From contig WHVY01000005.1 in assembly GCA_022266195.1 (NCBI GenBank), forward strand, positions 2,728,001 to 2,792,000: a stretch of 64,000 nt of DNA. The letters are read 5' to 3'. The notes below the pieces were generated by a model. It was given only the letters and a program-made list of their open reading frames with translations, was not told where the DNA came from and did not search any database. This document shows positions 1 through 15,050 of the stretch, piece by piece. Position 1 is the stretch's first letter; the number at the start of each line of letters is the position of its first letter. The DNA comes from Tetranychus cinnabarinus (Eukaryota; Arthropoda; Arachnida; Trombidiformes; Tetranychidae). Position numbers and translations under genes: made by a program.

Positions 1-3000
1 ATAATCAAAAATTGTTAATCTTGTTATTGGTCTTGTAATATCATTATTCTGACTGTGCCAATGTGCAAGGGTAATAAGAAGCAAAAAGTTATCTCACCTC
101 ACATCGGGAGGTTTTGTTATCAATAACAATTCAATTTTCATTTTCTTTTTTTTTCGTTTTTACCTTTTTCTCTTCTTTTCACTTCTCTTGCCTTGTTCAA
201 CATCATCGTCTCTGTATCACATTAGCCCAAGGATATTACACTTTTCAAGGAGTAAACTTGATTCTTACCTATCGTTACACGGATAATGATATCTTGGACT
301 GGAATCTTGTAAAGTTAACAAAGCGTCAAATATGGAATTAATATTTTCTCGCTTATTCTCTTCTTATTACACCCTGTAGATTAAGATATTGATCATGTTG
401 TTGGATATAAAACTTACCTAAAGCCAATAGTTTTCATCGTTAACATTTCAATAGCAACAATGAGAATATAAAAATAGGCAAAAAAATGTATTTCATTGTT
501 TGATATGAATCAAGGTGAGGAGAAGCAAAGTTTGAAATGAAAATTGTGATTACGATCAGACCATTATTTTCGAGTTATTTCGTTAGTTTATTAGTTTTGT
601 ACAAGTTTTTCATTTACTTTGTTTACTGTCACCTGAATGGTAAAATTGAAAGGCGCTTTTGTGTAAAGGCATTATTCCGTGTTGAGCAAACACAAATGAA
701 CACACAAAAATTGTATTCTCAGCTAATCTGTTTAATCCTTTCTCATTCATTCTGCCCTTTTCCTTATTAAACCTTAAATCAGTGACTTACAACGCTTTAA
801 TTAAAGTCATTGTAACACCAATAAGCCGATGTAGCATCCGTGCTTATCATGTTTCACTTGCATTTGTATCCAATTTTCATGTGAATGGGAAAAGAGAAAA
901 GTTGCAAATCTTTGCTTTCAGTCGTTTCTTTCAATACAAGGATTTGTACTAATGTTATCATGTTCATCACGAAACTCATGATATTTGTTAAGCCTTGATC
1001 AGCAACAAAGAAATTAATTTAAATTTGGTTTTCCGAAAAAAGTGAAATGTTGGTCGAAGTGACATCTTTTTTTACGATTAAGTCAAAAAGTAAAATTTTT
1101 CGATTCCAAGATTTCGTTATTTTCTGATCTCGAGAAAGTTAAATTTCCTCAATATTGAGATTTTAGTGCAAAGAAATGTTGAAAAGTCTTTGATTCCTTT
1201 GCTAACATTGAATTTCAAGGTTTCCTTTGCTCAAAGACCTTTGATTTTCCTCAAGTTTACAATTGAAAATTTAATTAAGAAGCGTCATTGGCACATTTGA
1301 GCTTTCAAGCTATTCTGGTTCTATGACAAAAGTTGACTCGATGTGTGTCAAGGATTTAGGCTATGTACTAAGCATACTTTAACGGTGACTAAACTGTGAC
1401 TGCTCTTATTGTTGTCTAAGCCTTTGATTGTGCCATTTGAAAGCCACCAATAAACGGAAGCCACAATTCACTTTACAAACCTTTTTTGGCCTGAAATGTA
1501 AATCTGAACTTGTTTGCACCCTTTTCATATTTAAAAAAAGACCATGAAAAAACCTATTGATTCGATAGTCTTTCATTTGTCCCATCAAATGGCATAAATC
1601 AAATGCCCTTAATAAAGGCAAAAATATAGATGTTTCCCAATAAACTCAATAAATAAAAAACTCAAGTTCTTCCGCAACACGAAAAACAATCTTCCAGCCG
1701 AGCAAAAACTCCTTGAAAAACTCATTGAGTCATCACAACATGTTATCAGATTCTTCAGTTCAGTTCAACACTTAATTCGTAACCATTCATTGATCTTTCT
1801 CTATAAAGCGCAGTCTAAAACCCTTTACGTTTCCATTTCATTTGAAACACTTCTATTCGACTTCTTTTTTTGCTCAAGTTTTCTTTGCGTTTTTTTGAAC
1901 TGGCTTTCTAACGTCTCGATTCGTCTAGATTGTAAAATATGGAAATTTGCAAAAAAAATGTTGATCAAATGTCAACTTTGATTATTTTGATCTCTGCTCA
2001 ATGAGCCATCAAATGCGATTAAATATTATCATTCGCAAGGGTTGAAAGCAATGAATAGGCCGCAATGTCCCTTCTCGAGGGCAAAAGATCTGCAAGGTCA
2101 AAAAGGCCTCGAATCAAAGATAAATGGGAAGACAATGAAAGTGAATGAATAAATTGAAAGTCAGTCTCACTTTCCCTTTAGATGTTGTTAGTACATAATA
2201 AATGTCTCTTTCACTCCAAACAGGTAAGAACGTACTTGAAAGTAAAGGTTAACCTGGCGAAGAAGAGCAAAACACCAAATACGGTTGGGTAACCTGTGTT
2301 AACATGTATAAATAGTGCAGGTAAAAAAATGTGACAACAAAGGCAACTTTGAAAAGTTTGATCATTTAAGCGAAGGACAAAAAAAGGAATGAAATGGAAA
2401 GAATAAAAGAACCAAATAATCCGTCGACGAACCTCTAGATTTTGGAAGAAAGAGAAAAGGGAAAAGAATGGCGAATAAAGGTGAATGTTGCAAGATTTTA
2501 CCTCCTTCCTTTCATTCACATTATTCTTTTTCTTCTTCATCTTCTTCTCTCTCTCTCTCTTCATCTTCTTACTGTCTTCTCTTCCATTGGCACCTCACCT
2601 TTTCATCCAGTGACAACTCAATAAACCCTATCTTATAAGATTAAAAGGCATCTCATTTGATTCCCTTTGTTAACCTCATCATCATCAGCTTTCTTCATCC
2701 TCATCTTCTTCTTCCTCTTCCTCTTTCAAAGGCAACACAATAAGTCTTAATATTACCTCAAAGGTATTCATCCATTGCATTCTTTGCGAATAAAAAAATT
2801 GGCGAAAAAAAGAAGAAGACGAACTTGTTCTTTTCCTCCTTCTTCCTCTTCCAACATCCTTGCAATGAATTTTATTCCTTTCCGTGTTTCTAGTTCAATG
2901 TAAATCTCATTCATTTCCTTCTCTCAGCACAACATCTTTGCCTCATCATCATCATTACCATCAACCTTTACCAAGAGCAAGAAAACATTGAATTGAAATA

Positions 3001-6000
3001 TTCCAAGTTTTTGCAGCCTCTTGTCCTTTCAAAGGTCCTTTGTGCCAATCTGGAAAGTTATCACTTAATAATGGTTCAAGTGGCTCTGTTTAAAATAGCC
3101 AATTGTTGACTTTTATTAAATGATTATAAGTGTCACCCAAAGTGACCAGTACAACCTTCAAGGGTAACTGATATTATTTGAAAAAATGGTGATAAATTCA
3201 TTGGTAAACTGGCGAGTTGTTGGGTGAAACAACGAAAGTAAATAAAGATTATTAAAGGGTCAATTACGAGTTTAATGGCCATAATAAGTACAACTGGTTG
3301 ACAATGTAATGGGCTATTTGAGTAAATTGGCTCATCTTGTTTCCGTTTTTTCCAACTTTTTTGACACTCTATTCTTATTGACAGGCAATGACTGGTTCAT
3401 TTCATCCCAATATCACCTTAATTTTACCTCATAACTAGAAAAAAGTATTACTTTAAATGTTTTCTTTCTCTATCCTTTCATATTCTCCCAATCATTATTA
3501 CCATTGACCTTTTTTACTTTTCTCTTGACAAGTGATCAACACTGACAGATAACTATGTTTTCTAGTGTTGATAATGATTCTTTGATGGACAGATGAAGGT
3601 GACCAGTTGAGGTGTGCTGGGTAACAAGGCAGATCAAAGATCATTGAGTGATCTTCAAGACAAGCAAATAAACATGTTGGTAAAGTACGCCTTTAACCTG
3701 AAGAAGGCAAGAAAAGGAAAATTATTCCGATCATTGATTGCCCGAGGAAAGGTAAGGAAAAATAATGTTGCAAAGGGTTAATTAGTAAATTCAATTCCTT
3801 TGACAAGCTCAATTCCAATCGAAAAGGTTAATTATCAAAATGGATAAACAGTTGAGGCCGAATGAAAGGCGCCCAACAAAATTTGATTAATGAACTTTTT
3901 ACATCAAAGTCATTATCGTTGAAATGCATTCTCAACCCTTTTTCAACACCTTTCAATCCAAGGTAAGTTTAGTTAGCAATATTCAAGGTAGCTCAATATT
4001 GAAAATAAATTTTTCATCAAATCTTGAAAGAAAATTAAATTTCTATTTGAGAGTCAACTTTGGATGAAGAAAAATTTTGTCTCAAAAGATGAGTTGTAAG
4101 CACCTTTTGTAATGATTGAGTTTTTTGGAAACTGGAAATTCGTTTATCTTTTCTTCAACTTTTACCTGCTTTCATCAATTTAATGATGTTTTCTTGATCA
4201 ACTATTGATGTTGCCTAAAAGACGTTCAACTAATTTTGAGTTTTTCATCTTAATCAAGAATGACAATTTGAATAAAATGTTCATTAAAATGTTGATTCAT
4301 TTACTCATCTTTTGTCCAATTGAGTTAAAGACCGTTGATTAGGTGTTTCAATAATCATTTCAATTCTGGGTGAGGTTAAAAGGTAATCAATGGAAAAGTT
4401 AATCCAACAATTATTCAAGAAAGTTAATGAAAAGGTTGCAACCTGCACAATTAGTTTGCTTTTACCATTAATCGAAACAAATAATTGAAACGATAATTAT
4501 GTTAATCTTTCATTGAAACCATTTAATTGTGACTAGTCAATTGAGTCACATCATTAAATGATTAACAAAGAAGTCGCAATGAACGAAAATATCTATTGGG
4601 TGTAAACCCAAAGTGGACAAACCAAGAGACGAGAAGGTTCAACTTCTTAGACTTTGTCAACATGAATAATTATGTTAAATGGTATTCAATTAGTTGAGCC
4701 AAAATGATTGAGATGATTTAATTGCTATAAAATGAACTGTAAATGACAATGATAATGGCTTCACTTTGGTTAGCCTCACTTTTGTTTCCTCAATAATTAA
4801 TATCTTTTTCCGTTTTCGTTGAAAGTCATCAACGCATTTCAACAGAATTTCAGTTTTTAAACATTTTCTTTTCCTTTTGAGTTGAAAATTTCAACTCTTG
4901 AAATTCAATAGCAAACATGCCAATTATCTGTTGAAAGATGATTAAGTTGCAACGAAAATAAATAATCAAATTGATCCGATTTGTGAGACTAGAATTTGAA
5001 TTTAATTTCATGTTTTCAGTTGAAAGTTGACAAACTTTTTCACTCTTTACATTAGCATAATAAAAGTATCAACATCTTTTACTAGTGATGGGTTTGCATG
5101 TAAATAGTAAAATAATAAAGACCATAATTAACCGTCAATTAAAAGCAAATTTTATCCAGTGATGAGGAAAAAATGTTGAACCTTTTTCTCATCATCACCT
5201 TTGCCTTCTTCCTATTTTTAGGCTAAAAACTGTTGAACGGCCGATAACATTGGAATACCAATTAGATGATGAAAAGGTCTACAAATGAATGAAAATTAAC
5301 AGAAATCAGTTTCACCATGAAAAAAAAGAAGGCCAAGCGAAAGGAAAACGGAACTGGGAAGAAACTTGTTTACCCTCAACAAAAAAAGAGCAACAGGTTG
5401 AAATCAAGTTAATCCAAGTAACATCTTCATTTATCCCAAGTGACATTTAAATATTAGACTGGTGAAGGTGTTTGCATAGGCGACGAGTTTACCTTGGATG
5501 ATGACGATGATGATGATGAGAGGTTCTCTAATCCAAATTGATGCTTTGGTAAGCAAACAGTGCAACTTATCAAAAGTCAAAAGGGACAAAAATAATTGAC
5601 GATCAAATAGATATTAAGCGAGAAACAGTGAACCGTGAAATATTATGCAAATTTTCTTGCTACAGGTTAACATTCAATTTGCTTTTTGTCCACATCAAAA
5701 TTCAGTTCAATCTCAATCATTGATAGTCTTTTACCAATCATCATCTTCATCCTCTTTCCCCTACTTTGCCCGTTTTTTTGTGTCAACGGTAGATGATGAT
5801 GATCTCCTTTAAGCCAACCTTTACTTCATCTACTACTGTGACTATTCATTTGTTGGATAAAGTTTAATGAAAGAGTTTTGTGATTTTCCCAAGGGTCAAG
5901 TGTTTTTCGTGGTCATTGTTTTTTCATTGCGTTTTACCTCAAATCAAAATGTTTATTAATCTCATTAAGTTGTCATTATTGATGACATAATTGTATTGCT

Positions 6001-9000
6001 TTGAATCATTTAAATTTGTACTCAAAGGTGTACCTCAAAGGCATTAAATGTCACCATGTAATCAAAGAGGCTCATCTAACTGATTGTCATCTCTTGTGAG
6101 GCTCCAACATGAACCTGATGCAATTGTGATAGTCTTTTGGTGTGATTGATTGATTTATATGTCAATCTATATTTATTTTTACCTCTCAATTCAAATGATG
6201 GCAATGTTGATAGTAATAGTTGATAGTAATCAATAGCAAGGGTTGACTTCTTGATAGCATGTAATTTAATTGATCCAAAATTTGATTAAATATGCGATAG
6301 CGAATGAATGTAAAATGAGATAAAAAAGAGATGTTTTAACATTTTATTAAAACGATGATGTAGATCTGTTGCTTCAAGTTTTCATGTTCATCAAAATATT
6401 CATCAAAATGGCCTTTTCGTTGTTGCCATGAAATTTTTATCTTTTCATTAATTTTAACATTCTGGAGAATCTTTTCCAAAACACTAAAAGATCGACGCAG
6501 AATCGAGAATTTCCAAAATGCTTGTTCTTGGGCGATCTATGCTGCTTCATGAAAGTTGAAGAATGTATAAATAAAAATCAAGAAATTTCAACAAAAAATG
6601 CTTTTTCTCATTTCAAAACAAGAGAATAAACGAAAATTTAAAAACATTTCATGACTTTTCATTTAAGGCTCTAGTTTTTTACCTTTTCCTTTTCAGTTTT
6701 TTCTCTTGAAATTCCTAAAATTTTAAACAGTAAATCACAATATTTGAATCGCTGTATTCCTACTCTTCACCAATAGCTAGGAAACTCACGACTTTCACAG
6801 CTTATTAGAAGCAGAGCTTTTGACTTGCTTTCCTTTTCGCAATATTTACCTTTTACATTGATTTCTTTTCTTTACTAATTATCTTCTTCTGAAAATTGAA
6901 ATAAATTAAGGTGTGATCAAGACACAAATGGACATTTATTTCGGCTTTTGACCTGTTAAAAGGTAATGCAGTAAAGAAGGTAAAAGATCATTTATTTTAT
7001 AGTTTCAAGGGTCGATTCTTTAACCTTCCAAAGACAAAGTTAATCAATTAGTGAGCAACTCAGAGAGGAGCGTAAATCTTGACATAATTATTGAAACTAA
7101 TAACATACAAAAAGATTAACCTTGATTTAAATTCAATTTTCATTAATGAATAAACTAATGAATCTAATAAAGGCAATGAAAGTTGGCGAAAAAAGTGGTA
7201 CCTGAAATCGCAAAAAGTAAAAGTAACTTTTTCCTCTCTTTTCTCCCTTCTTTTCATCACAACCAAAGCTTTTGATTTGCTGGTAAAAGAGGCACAAGAG
7301 TTGGAACCAAACCAGGAATCGCAAGGTGAAAAGTCACAGAAAACGTTTGAACATCTTTTGAATTTACAAGTCAACTCATCATTACCATCGAGATAATTAT
7401 CAATAAATTAGTGAACATAAAAAAGGTCTAATTCATTTGAATCTCGACACGAGGCAAGTTCAGGGCTCAGTAGATGCTGACAAATCAGAAAAAAGGTGAA
7501 AAAAGACCAAAATTCATTTTCCATTCACGCCCATGCAGAGTCCCAGGGCTTAATGATGAGACAAATGGACGTTTCAATAGAATTTAAATTTTCTATTTCA
7601 ACATCATTAATGAAAAGCTGTAATTTATCTCGTCTATTCAGTAGTTGATGCAAATTACTTGAATAACTTGTTCAAATGTTTATTGAAAGAAAGGTTTTTG
7701 CAGCAAATAATTGCATAAAGCAAATTGAATAAAGAAACCAGAAAATTGATTTTGATTAACATTTTATTGTTAACATTGACTTAATGACTTTAACTTTTCA
7801 TTTAAAATGAACGCAAAATAGTTTATTGATAACATCTAAACGTGTTAACGAGCTCAACGTTTGTTTCAAGTAAAACTCGGGATAATGATAATGCTAATAA
7901 ATGAGCAAATAAAAGAGGTTAGATAATAATAAATGTTGACTGATAATTATTATGTTAAACTATTTAATGATAATAGTTTGGTTGAGGTAAGAGTAGATTT
8001 GAAAAACAACATTCATTTCGTGTGTTAATCTTTTGTTCATCACTTTGAGTGTGGATTTTGTTGGCCATTTTTCAACTTCACAAATGCAAACTACAAATGC
8101 CACTTTTTCAGCCAGTTAAATGGTGAAATTGTTGTCCACTTTTTTTTATTACCTTTGTGGTAATTTAATAATAACAGTGATAATCATTTGGTGTCTACAA
8201 TGTGCTAACGATGCTGGGAAAACTTGAGTGCAAAAAGTTGAAATAACAAGAGAACCTTGAGAAACTGAAACATTCCTCTAATCCGGTTGAGACTCGGAAT
8301 GGACCAAAATGTTAACTTTAATTTCATATTTTGCTAATTTAGTTGAGATTTCAAGGTTGACGAAAACACTGAAGTTCTGTAATTCTTTGATTCCAATCGT
8401 TTCAATAAATATTTAAAACGGCAACAGTAAAAATGAGATTCAGGCGATGAATGGAAAGTTTCTCAACAGTTTTCTGTTTTCATTCAAAGATTCAAGCTCT
8501 TTATAAGAAAATTCTGTTTTCAAATTATCACAAAAACCTTATAAACGATCTCGTGCATCAATTTTAAATTTGAATTTTGTGTTTTAGATTTGAATAGTTT
8601 ATCATAAAAATTGGTTTTTAATTTCCTTCTCAAAATTTTTAGCAATTTCAACCATTTTTATAGACTTGTCGACTAAAATTCACCATTTCAGTCTCTTCTG
8701 TATCTTGATCTGCTATGAGTAGGAGGACCTTCAATTCATTTTATAGGCTGAAGAAAGTTGCTCAGTGAATCTTTTTTTCCTGTTACATCCTTTTTTGGGT
8801 GAAAAACAGTTTTAATTGTTTCAATGGTTATGCTTGTGACGAAGAGCTGAAAGCATGAGTCGAAATGTAATGAATAATTTGCATGTAATGAAGTTGAGTT
8901 TAGTCGAGCTTGAGTGCATTTAATTGACACCTTTTCGCCTTTCCTTTGCCACTTTATGCTTCCAAATGAGATCAACCTTTTGTCCACAAAGCTATTTACT

Positions 9001-12000
9001 CTACAAATTGTCTAATTATCTTTGTCAATTGAGCCTCATTTGTGTCAAATAATTGTCATTGACAAAAAGGTTTAGAGCCACTTCAAGCAAAGGATGAACG
9101 TTTAAATATTACTCAAACAACACAATTCTTGAAAATTCAGTATTCAACTAAAAATTCGTTGAGTGGATTACCTTAAATCGTTAAGATGGTTGAAAGTAAA
9201 GTCATGAAAATTGAGCGTGAAAACTGCAAACTATCTTTAGACATTTATCATTGATAATTGTAGTAATTGAATTTTCGCCCGAAGACGAAATTGCAGTGAA
9301 AACTTGTTTATTCAGCTTTAATGAAACATTATTAGAAACTTCAACATCTTATTGAAAGAAAATGAATTGACGATTAAGAACTTGATTCTTCCCTATTGTC
9401 TTACCCGGATGTAAAGGTAAACTGTATTGTTTTGTGAAAATCATTTTACCTTTTGTCATCTATCAATGCTAAGTGAATATTAAATTGCATATATTAAGGA
9501 TAAACATTATCGACTTTTGTCAACAATTCCGGTGACAAACGAGAAACATCGAAAGCCACAAAATATCGCCTGTTAATTGGCTTTTAAAGAAATGTGCAAA
9601 AAATGGAAAAGCTAATTGAACTTGAAATTTGAATGAACGCCCAGAAAGTAATTTGTTGACTTCACGATTCACTTCACACAATTAAATGGCAAACAAACAA
9701 ATCGCGTGCCAAACCGATTTTTTTTGAAGAAATTCATTTTCCTTATTTTCCATTTTCATCATTTCCATTAGCTTGCAATAATAAGTCATTTTGTATAATT
9801 AATTGAAACAACAACAAACAACGACAAAAGTCTTTACAATCAAAGTTTCCAATCGCAATGGAAACAATTGCGACAAATTTCAGAGGAAAAGGATCCGTTC
9901 TTTTGGACACTTTTGCCTCAACATTTTTCAATTGAAACTCTAAATTATGACCTTTTCTGTTTTGTCTTTTTCCTCTTTTCTTTTCATTGTTGGTCAAGAT
10001 TAAAATTGACCACACATGATGTGATTCTTTTCGTTACCTTTCATTTAAAGGGCAATTTTTTTCTTCCATTTTCTTTACCTGTTCTTTCAAAATCCTTTCC
10101 TTGTTCAATCAATACTTTTCTCTTGCTTTCCATTCAGTTAAACTTGTCACACGAAAAAAGGAAAAATGGAACAATTTGATGGAAAAAATCAGTTTAATTG
10201 TAGATTTTAGGATATAATTTTTTCTATTTTTTATTTACTTCTTTTTCTTTGTCCATTCTTGTGTTTTCAGTTGACAGCAAAAGTGGTGAGTAGTTGTACC
10301 AATATTAATCAAAAATATAGAGAAAGGTTTCATTTTCGCGATTTTCCCTAATTTTCAGTCTTCATTCTTCAAACATTATCATCTGAAAACAGAATGAAAT
10401 TCCTTGAAACTAAAGAATCTGAATTGTTAAAGATAAAGATGCTTTTCGAGTTTACATTTATTTACAATTTAAAAAGATTCAATGAGTTATTAATTCATCA
10501 CATTTTTCGGTTCAATGTGGATTCGGAGTTTTCGTTTCAATTTAACAAAATTTCTCGCGATATTCAAATTTGAATGGAAATTATATTTTTTCAAAGGCTT
10601 CTAGTTCGGCATAATATTACTACTAAACTACGAATTCAGAAATTGGTGAAAGCAGAACAATCTAAATTACAGTTCATTCTTTTGAGAAACTATTCTTTTA
10701 ATGAAATTGTCCAAAGTAGTAAATAAAACGGAAGATTGAGTTTTATTGTTGAAAAACTTTTGAACTTTTTTGTCTTCATTTATAAGTTTAATATCATAAA
10801 CGTCGGCCGCTTCCATTGAAACTTGCCTTTAACTGTCACATAAATATGAAAAACTTTAGCAAATCTTTTGTGGATTGAAATTAAAACAAAATTAGAATTC
10901 AATTGACCATTGAACTGGTCAACAACAACATTGAACTGTCTCATTGCTTTTTCTGAATATCAATATCAAAACAACATGAAATTACTCTTTATATTCATGA
11001 ACATTTTAAAATTTTCCATTTCTTTCAATTCGCCTTTCAAGTGAATACGAAAACCACAAAATTTGAACGAATAGAAAGGCCAAAGTTAGACAAAAGAGTG
11101 GGCTTAAACAAACAGATCATTTAAAATAATAGCACGAAGGTGTCAATTGTGTCGCACGAAGAGAAGTGTAAAGGCTCATGCAAACGCCTTTTCACACCTT
11201 TTATTACAACCGGACAATGAGGGCTTCAGCAAGGTTGACCAAAACAATGGTGAACACGATAAACTTTGAATATTATTTTATTTTTCTCTTTTCATTCACA
11301 GAAAAAAGAAGAAGAAAAACTTTGATAAAAGGGTCAAAATGTAAAATGAGAATAGACTGACCAGTGACATTTATACCCTGAAAAGAATAAGGATAATCAA
11401 AGGGTTTACCTACCAATATTATGATAAATTATTGACTATCGGAATAAGCTGGGTTCCTGTCAACAATGAATCAACTGAATAATCCTTGAATATGAAATTA
11501 CAAGAAAAAGAAAAGAGAAAAAATGGAGAAAAGATTATTTCTTAAACATTGTCTTCGAAGTTTTCTTTTCGCCTCTCTATTCATTTAATATTTACCTTTC
11601 TTTACCTGAACAATGTGCACACACAGAAAGTACATGTATTTGCTTACACATTCATTAAACTCGAGAAGAAGAAAAATGAAAAAATTTATTCTTCTCTTTG
11701 CTTTCCTCCTTCACAAGCTTGTTCAAATTGAAATTGAGCCAAAATAATCAAAATGCATTGTTGGTCAAGAATCTTAAGTCTCAAGACTGGGCGATAAAGA
11801 ATAACATGAAAAAAAGAAGAGAAGAAAAGAGTTGAATTTTTACATCTTATTCACCATTTCTCCTCCTTCTTCACCTTCTAACATTTCATTCACGCCTCAA
11901 CCGATTGTCTTGGTTGCCCATTTAACTGCCATTAGCTTGGCTTATTTACAGCACCCAAAGTCGCCTTTCAAGTCACAAGTAACCTTTGTCAATGGCCTAA

Positions 12001-13126
12001 GTCTTGCAATAAAAAGCCAATCTTTTCCTCACTCCCAATCACCTTTACCTTTTGCTGAATGTGATCATTCCGTGAAACCACCAAAAACTATTCAACTTTA
12101 TATGTCTTTAACAGAGACTTAAATCCTTGCATTGGTCAAGTAGTGCCAATGAGAATATTTAACAACCATTATTTACATAAGCTTAACTAGTCAATATGTA
12201 TTTTTAATGGATTACTCTTTATTCGGACTTTTGATCTTTTTCTCGCTTCTTTTCTTGACCAACAAACTTGGCTATTATTACGTTGTAAGGGTATTCTGTT
12301 ATAGCAAAGGCAATGGTATTAAGAGCATTTAATAACATGAATTGGTCAATTGTTGTTTGCTTGATTGCTTTGCTGGTAGAAAAGAGGAAAAGATTGTGTT
12401 TTTCCTAATAAATTTACACTAATTTATTGACTAAAAACTGTAATTTAAAAGTAAAATTTGATACTTTTTTTGTGCGCCTTTTTCCTCTTCTCTGCTTTTC
12501 TTGTTTGGTCAAGAGCATTTGAATAAAATGGATTTACAAGGTAAAATTGTTTACCAATTGTGCTCATATATTATGCAAATCAATCTTGTTTTCTCATCAT
12601 ATTTCACCTTTATCAACAGAAACATTATCACAATTTAGAGGTAAATTGCACTCGAGATATAATGAAAAGTATTCAAAACCCGTTCAAACCATTTTGTAGT
12701 CGCTTAACAAGAGGCAAATTATGTTGCATTTAAAGCTTACTTTTGAAAATTTTCCTTAAAAGTTTTTTAAATTGTTAATTAAGATCAAGATACAGGTGGC
12801 AACAATTTCAACTGTATTTTGCTTGTCAAATCGCTCATCTTGTGTCCATGAAAATTTATTTCAACAACAAAATCCATTTTGGCCATTGATTGAGTCGACT
12901 CGACACGGTCTTTTTAATTTTCCTATAAATTTGACCTCAATTATGATTGAAGACATTAAAAGGGAAATAATTTTAAACGCCATCGATTCAACTATTTTTC
13001 GTCGCTATTAGAGCTTCAAAATTTGATTAAAAATTTCTTTAAAGTTCAATTAATTTTCAAAAATTTAGTTCAAAACAATTTAACGGACTTTTTGTAATAT
13101 CATTGTAGACTGACAAAGTTGCTAAT

Positions 13127-13139
13127 AGATGGCGCTACA
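13127..13139 (+). promoter_or_regulatory. CTCF-like motif
   Basis: The bases TAGATGGCGCTAC match the AGRKGGCGC core recognised by insect and vertebrate CTCF. The site lies about 3.5 kb upstream of the achaete-scute start codon in otherwise AT-rich DNA, where a run of this GC content is rare. It is a motif match only, with no evidence of occupancy. The same core also occurs in arthropod miniature transposons. Confidence 0.3.
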
Positions 13140-14061
13140 GCAGTTGATCTCAAAACTTCAAAAGCCAAGCTCGAAACAAATATTGTGTGCAAATGTAACA
13201 AATTTTTTAACGAAACTGATTTTTTCGAGTTTTTCAATCAAATTGTTTCTTCAAAATCTCATCGAACATGATTTTGCTTCTATTCTCAAGTTTTAATGTT
13301 TCAAAATTCAGTGAGTTTTAGTGTTTTCAACTTAATTTTAATCTCGACTGAGCTTAAGATTGAGATGAAAGTCGTGAATCAAGAGTGGTACGGTCGAGGC
13401 GGGTTTTGATGAACATAATGTTGTAAACGAATCAAGAGACTTTTGATGTTGATTTTGCTCAAGTAATATAGTGAATGAAACACGCTTCATAAACAGGATT
13501 TGACAAGATTTTCATTGGTAATTGTTGATTCTTTTTGTTGCCCGTGTTCAATGAATGGCAGATGCATACAAAAGTACATAATGTTTATTGGCTATTAATC
13601 GAGTACTTTACCGTTGCGTGTTAAACAACTTATTCAACTATTTTAACGGATAAAAAAGGTGGCTTTTGTTTTTTTCTTTGTGTTTTCAGCTTTTCCATAC
13701 TTGTTTACGACATCATTGAAAATTGAAGAGTCAGTTAAAGATTGTTGAAAAGTAACATGAAGAGTAATCATGTTGGACTCTTGTATTTGATGAGATGATG
13801 AGAAGCAATGGAAAGGAAAAACTGTTTACGATCACTTTTTTTATAACATTTACTTTGTTAATTCTGTTTACGTTCAACATGGCAAGATTGGTCTAGATGA
13901 GTGTTGATAACCTAAGGTTAGATAAAGGTTAAATTTGGATTGACGTTTACCTAAAACAGGGTCAAAAGTGAAGTTTAAGGAAAAAGTAAACAGATCAAGT
14001 AAAGATTACCTGGTGAGATTTGCAAATGAAGATAAAGGTAACGAAAGATGGTGAGGGAAGT

Positions 14062-14078
14062 GAGAGAGAGAGAGAGAG
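14062..14078. repeat. (GA)n simple repeat
   Basis: An uninterrupted GA dinucleotide run of about 17 bases. Similar short GA/CT runs occur near 2,550, 15,066, 25,316, 32,000, 34,374 and 53,020. They may be plain microsatellites or GAGA-factor type sites; the sequence does not decide. Confidence 0.7.
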
Positions 14079-15050
14079 GAAAAGATGTGCAATGCCATAA
14101 GACAAGATGGAGGTGATGAAAATAGAGATGAAAAAGTGTTCAACTCAATAAATGGACAAAGATTGATATTGAAAGACGCGTGTCTTACCTGAGTCACTTC
14201 GTGAAAACATTTACACTCTTTTTTTTCAGTCAAAGTGAACAAAAAGAAGAGCCAATAACACACGAAAACAATGAAAGAACCACAGACATTTTAAGGTCAA
14301 ATCGTAATTTATTTTAACCAAAAGTGACCAAAAGATGAACAGACATGGAAAAGCAGTTGGATAAAGTTGGGTTAAACGGTGTAAACTTGAAAGCAACTGC
14401 ACATGATGTGGGTAAAGTATGGTCATTCGAGTGACCACCAAATAATAATTGTCTCTCAATGCGTTGACATATGTACAACAGAATGACATTAATAAATTGT
14501 CTGCTTAAGAAACTAAATTATCTCAAAGGTCAAGCTTTGTTTCTTTGAAACTGTGCTGTCGATGAAACTTTTAAAACTAAAGTAATCTTCAGAAAATTAT
14601 TCTTACGATCGATTAAAAAGTCATTTTTGGCAAATTTTGAGTTTCGATGAAAACGATCAATGTGTAAACGAATAAACTGTCGATCTAAAAGAGACTAGAT
14701 TTTGAACATTTTCGATTTTTTTTCGTTTTCTTTTCTTCGAAAAATAAATTTACTAAACTTTATTGGAAGTGAAAACACGTTCAAAAAAAACATTTTCAAG
14801 TTAATCAAATTAAGTTAATTAAAGATCAGACTTGCGTTGAGTTGAAATGTTGAACGTCAATTATTTGTTGAAAAATGATGGAAACTCTTTAAGATTGAAA
14901 TGATAAAAACAATGATTTATATCCTGATATTATGTTGACTAGCCAACTGACCAACGGAAATTGTAAACAAAAGTAAATTTAAAAGTAAAAATGATTGGAA
15001 ATATTAAATGAATGGAGAACAAAAAGTAAACTGAGAAAGTAGAAAATGAA

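Larger units (their letters stand above)
1..15050. other. Gene-free AT-rich region
   Basis: I find no convincing coding exon here. The open frames are short, rich in Phe/Leu/Ser/Lys and lie on pyrimidine- or purine-rich strands, where stop codons are rare by composition. What can be seen are CT/TCT runs (for example near 2,530-2,570 and 2,690-2,730), GAT/ATG trinucleotide runs near 5,500, and many short words of the type AGGTAA or its complement TTACCT. A CTCF-like site near 13.1 kb and a GA run near 14.07 kb are listed separately. The stretch lies upstream of the achaete-scute gene and may hold its enhancers; that is inference from position. Confidence 0.7.

Noticed and set aside
11832..12122. 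96-codon plus-strand frame with Pro/Ser-rich composition
   Set aside because: No ATG start, CT-rich strand, no recognisable motif or matching exons nearby.
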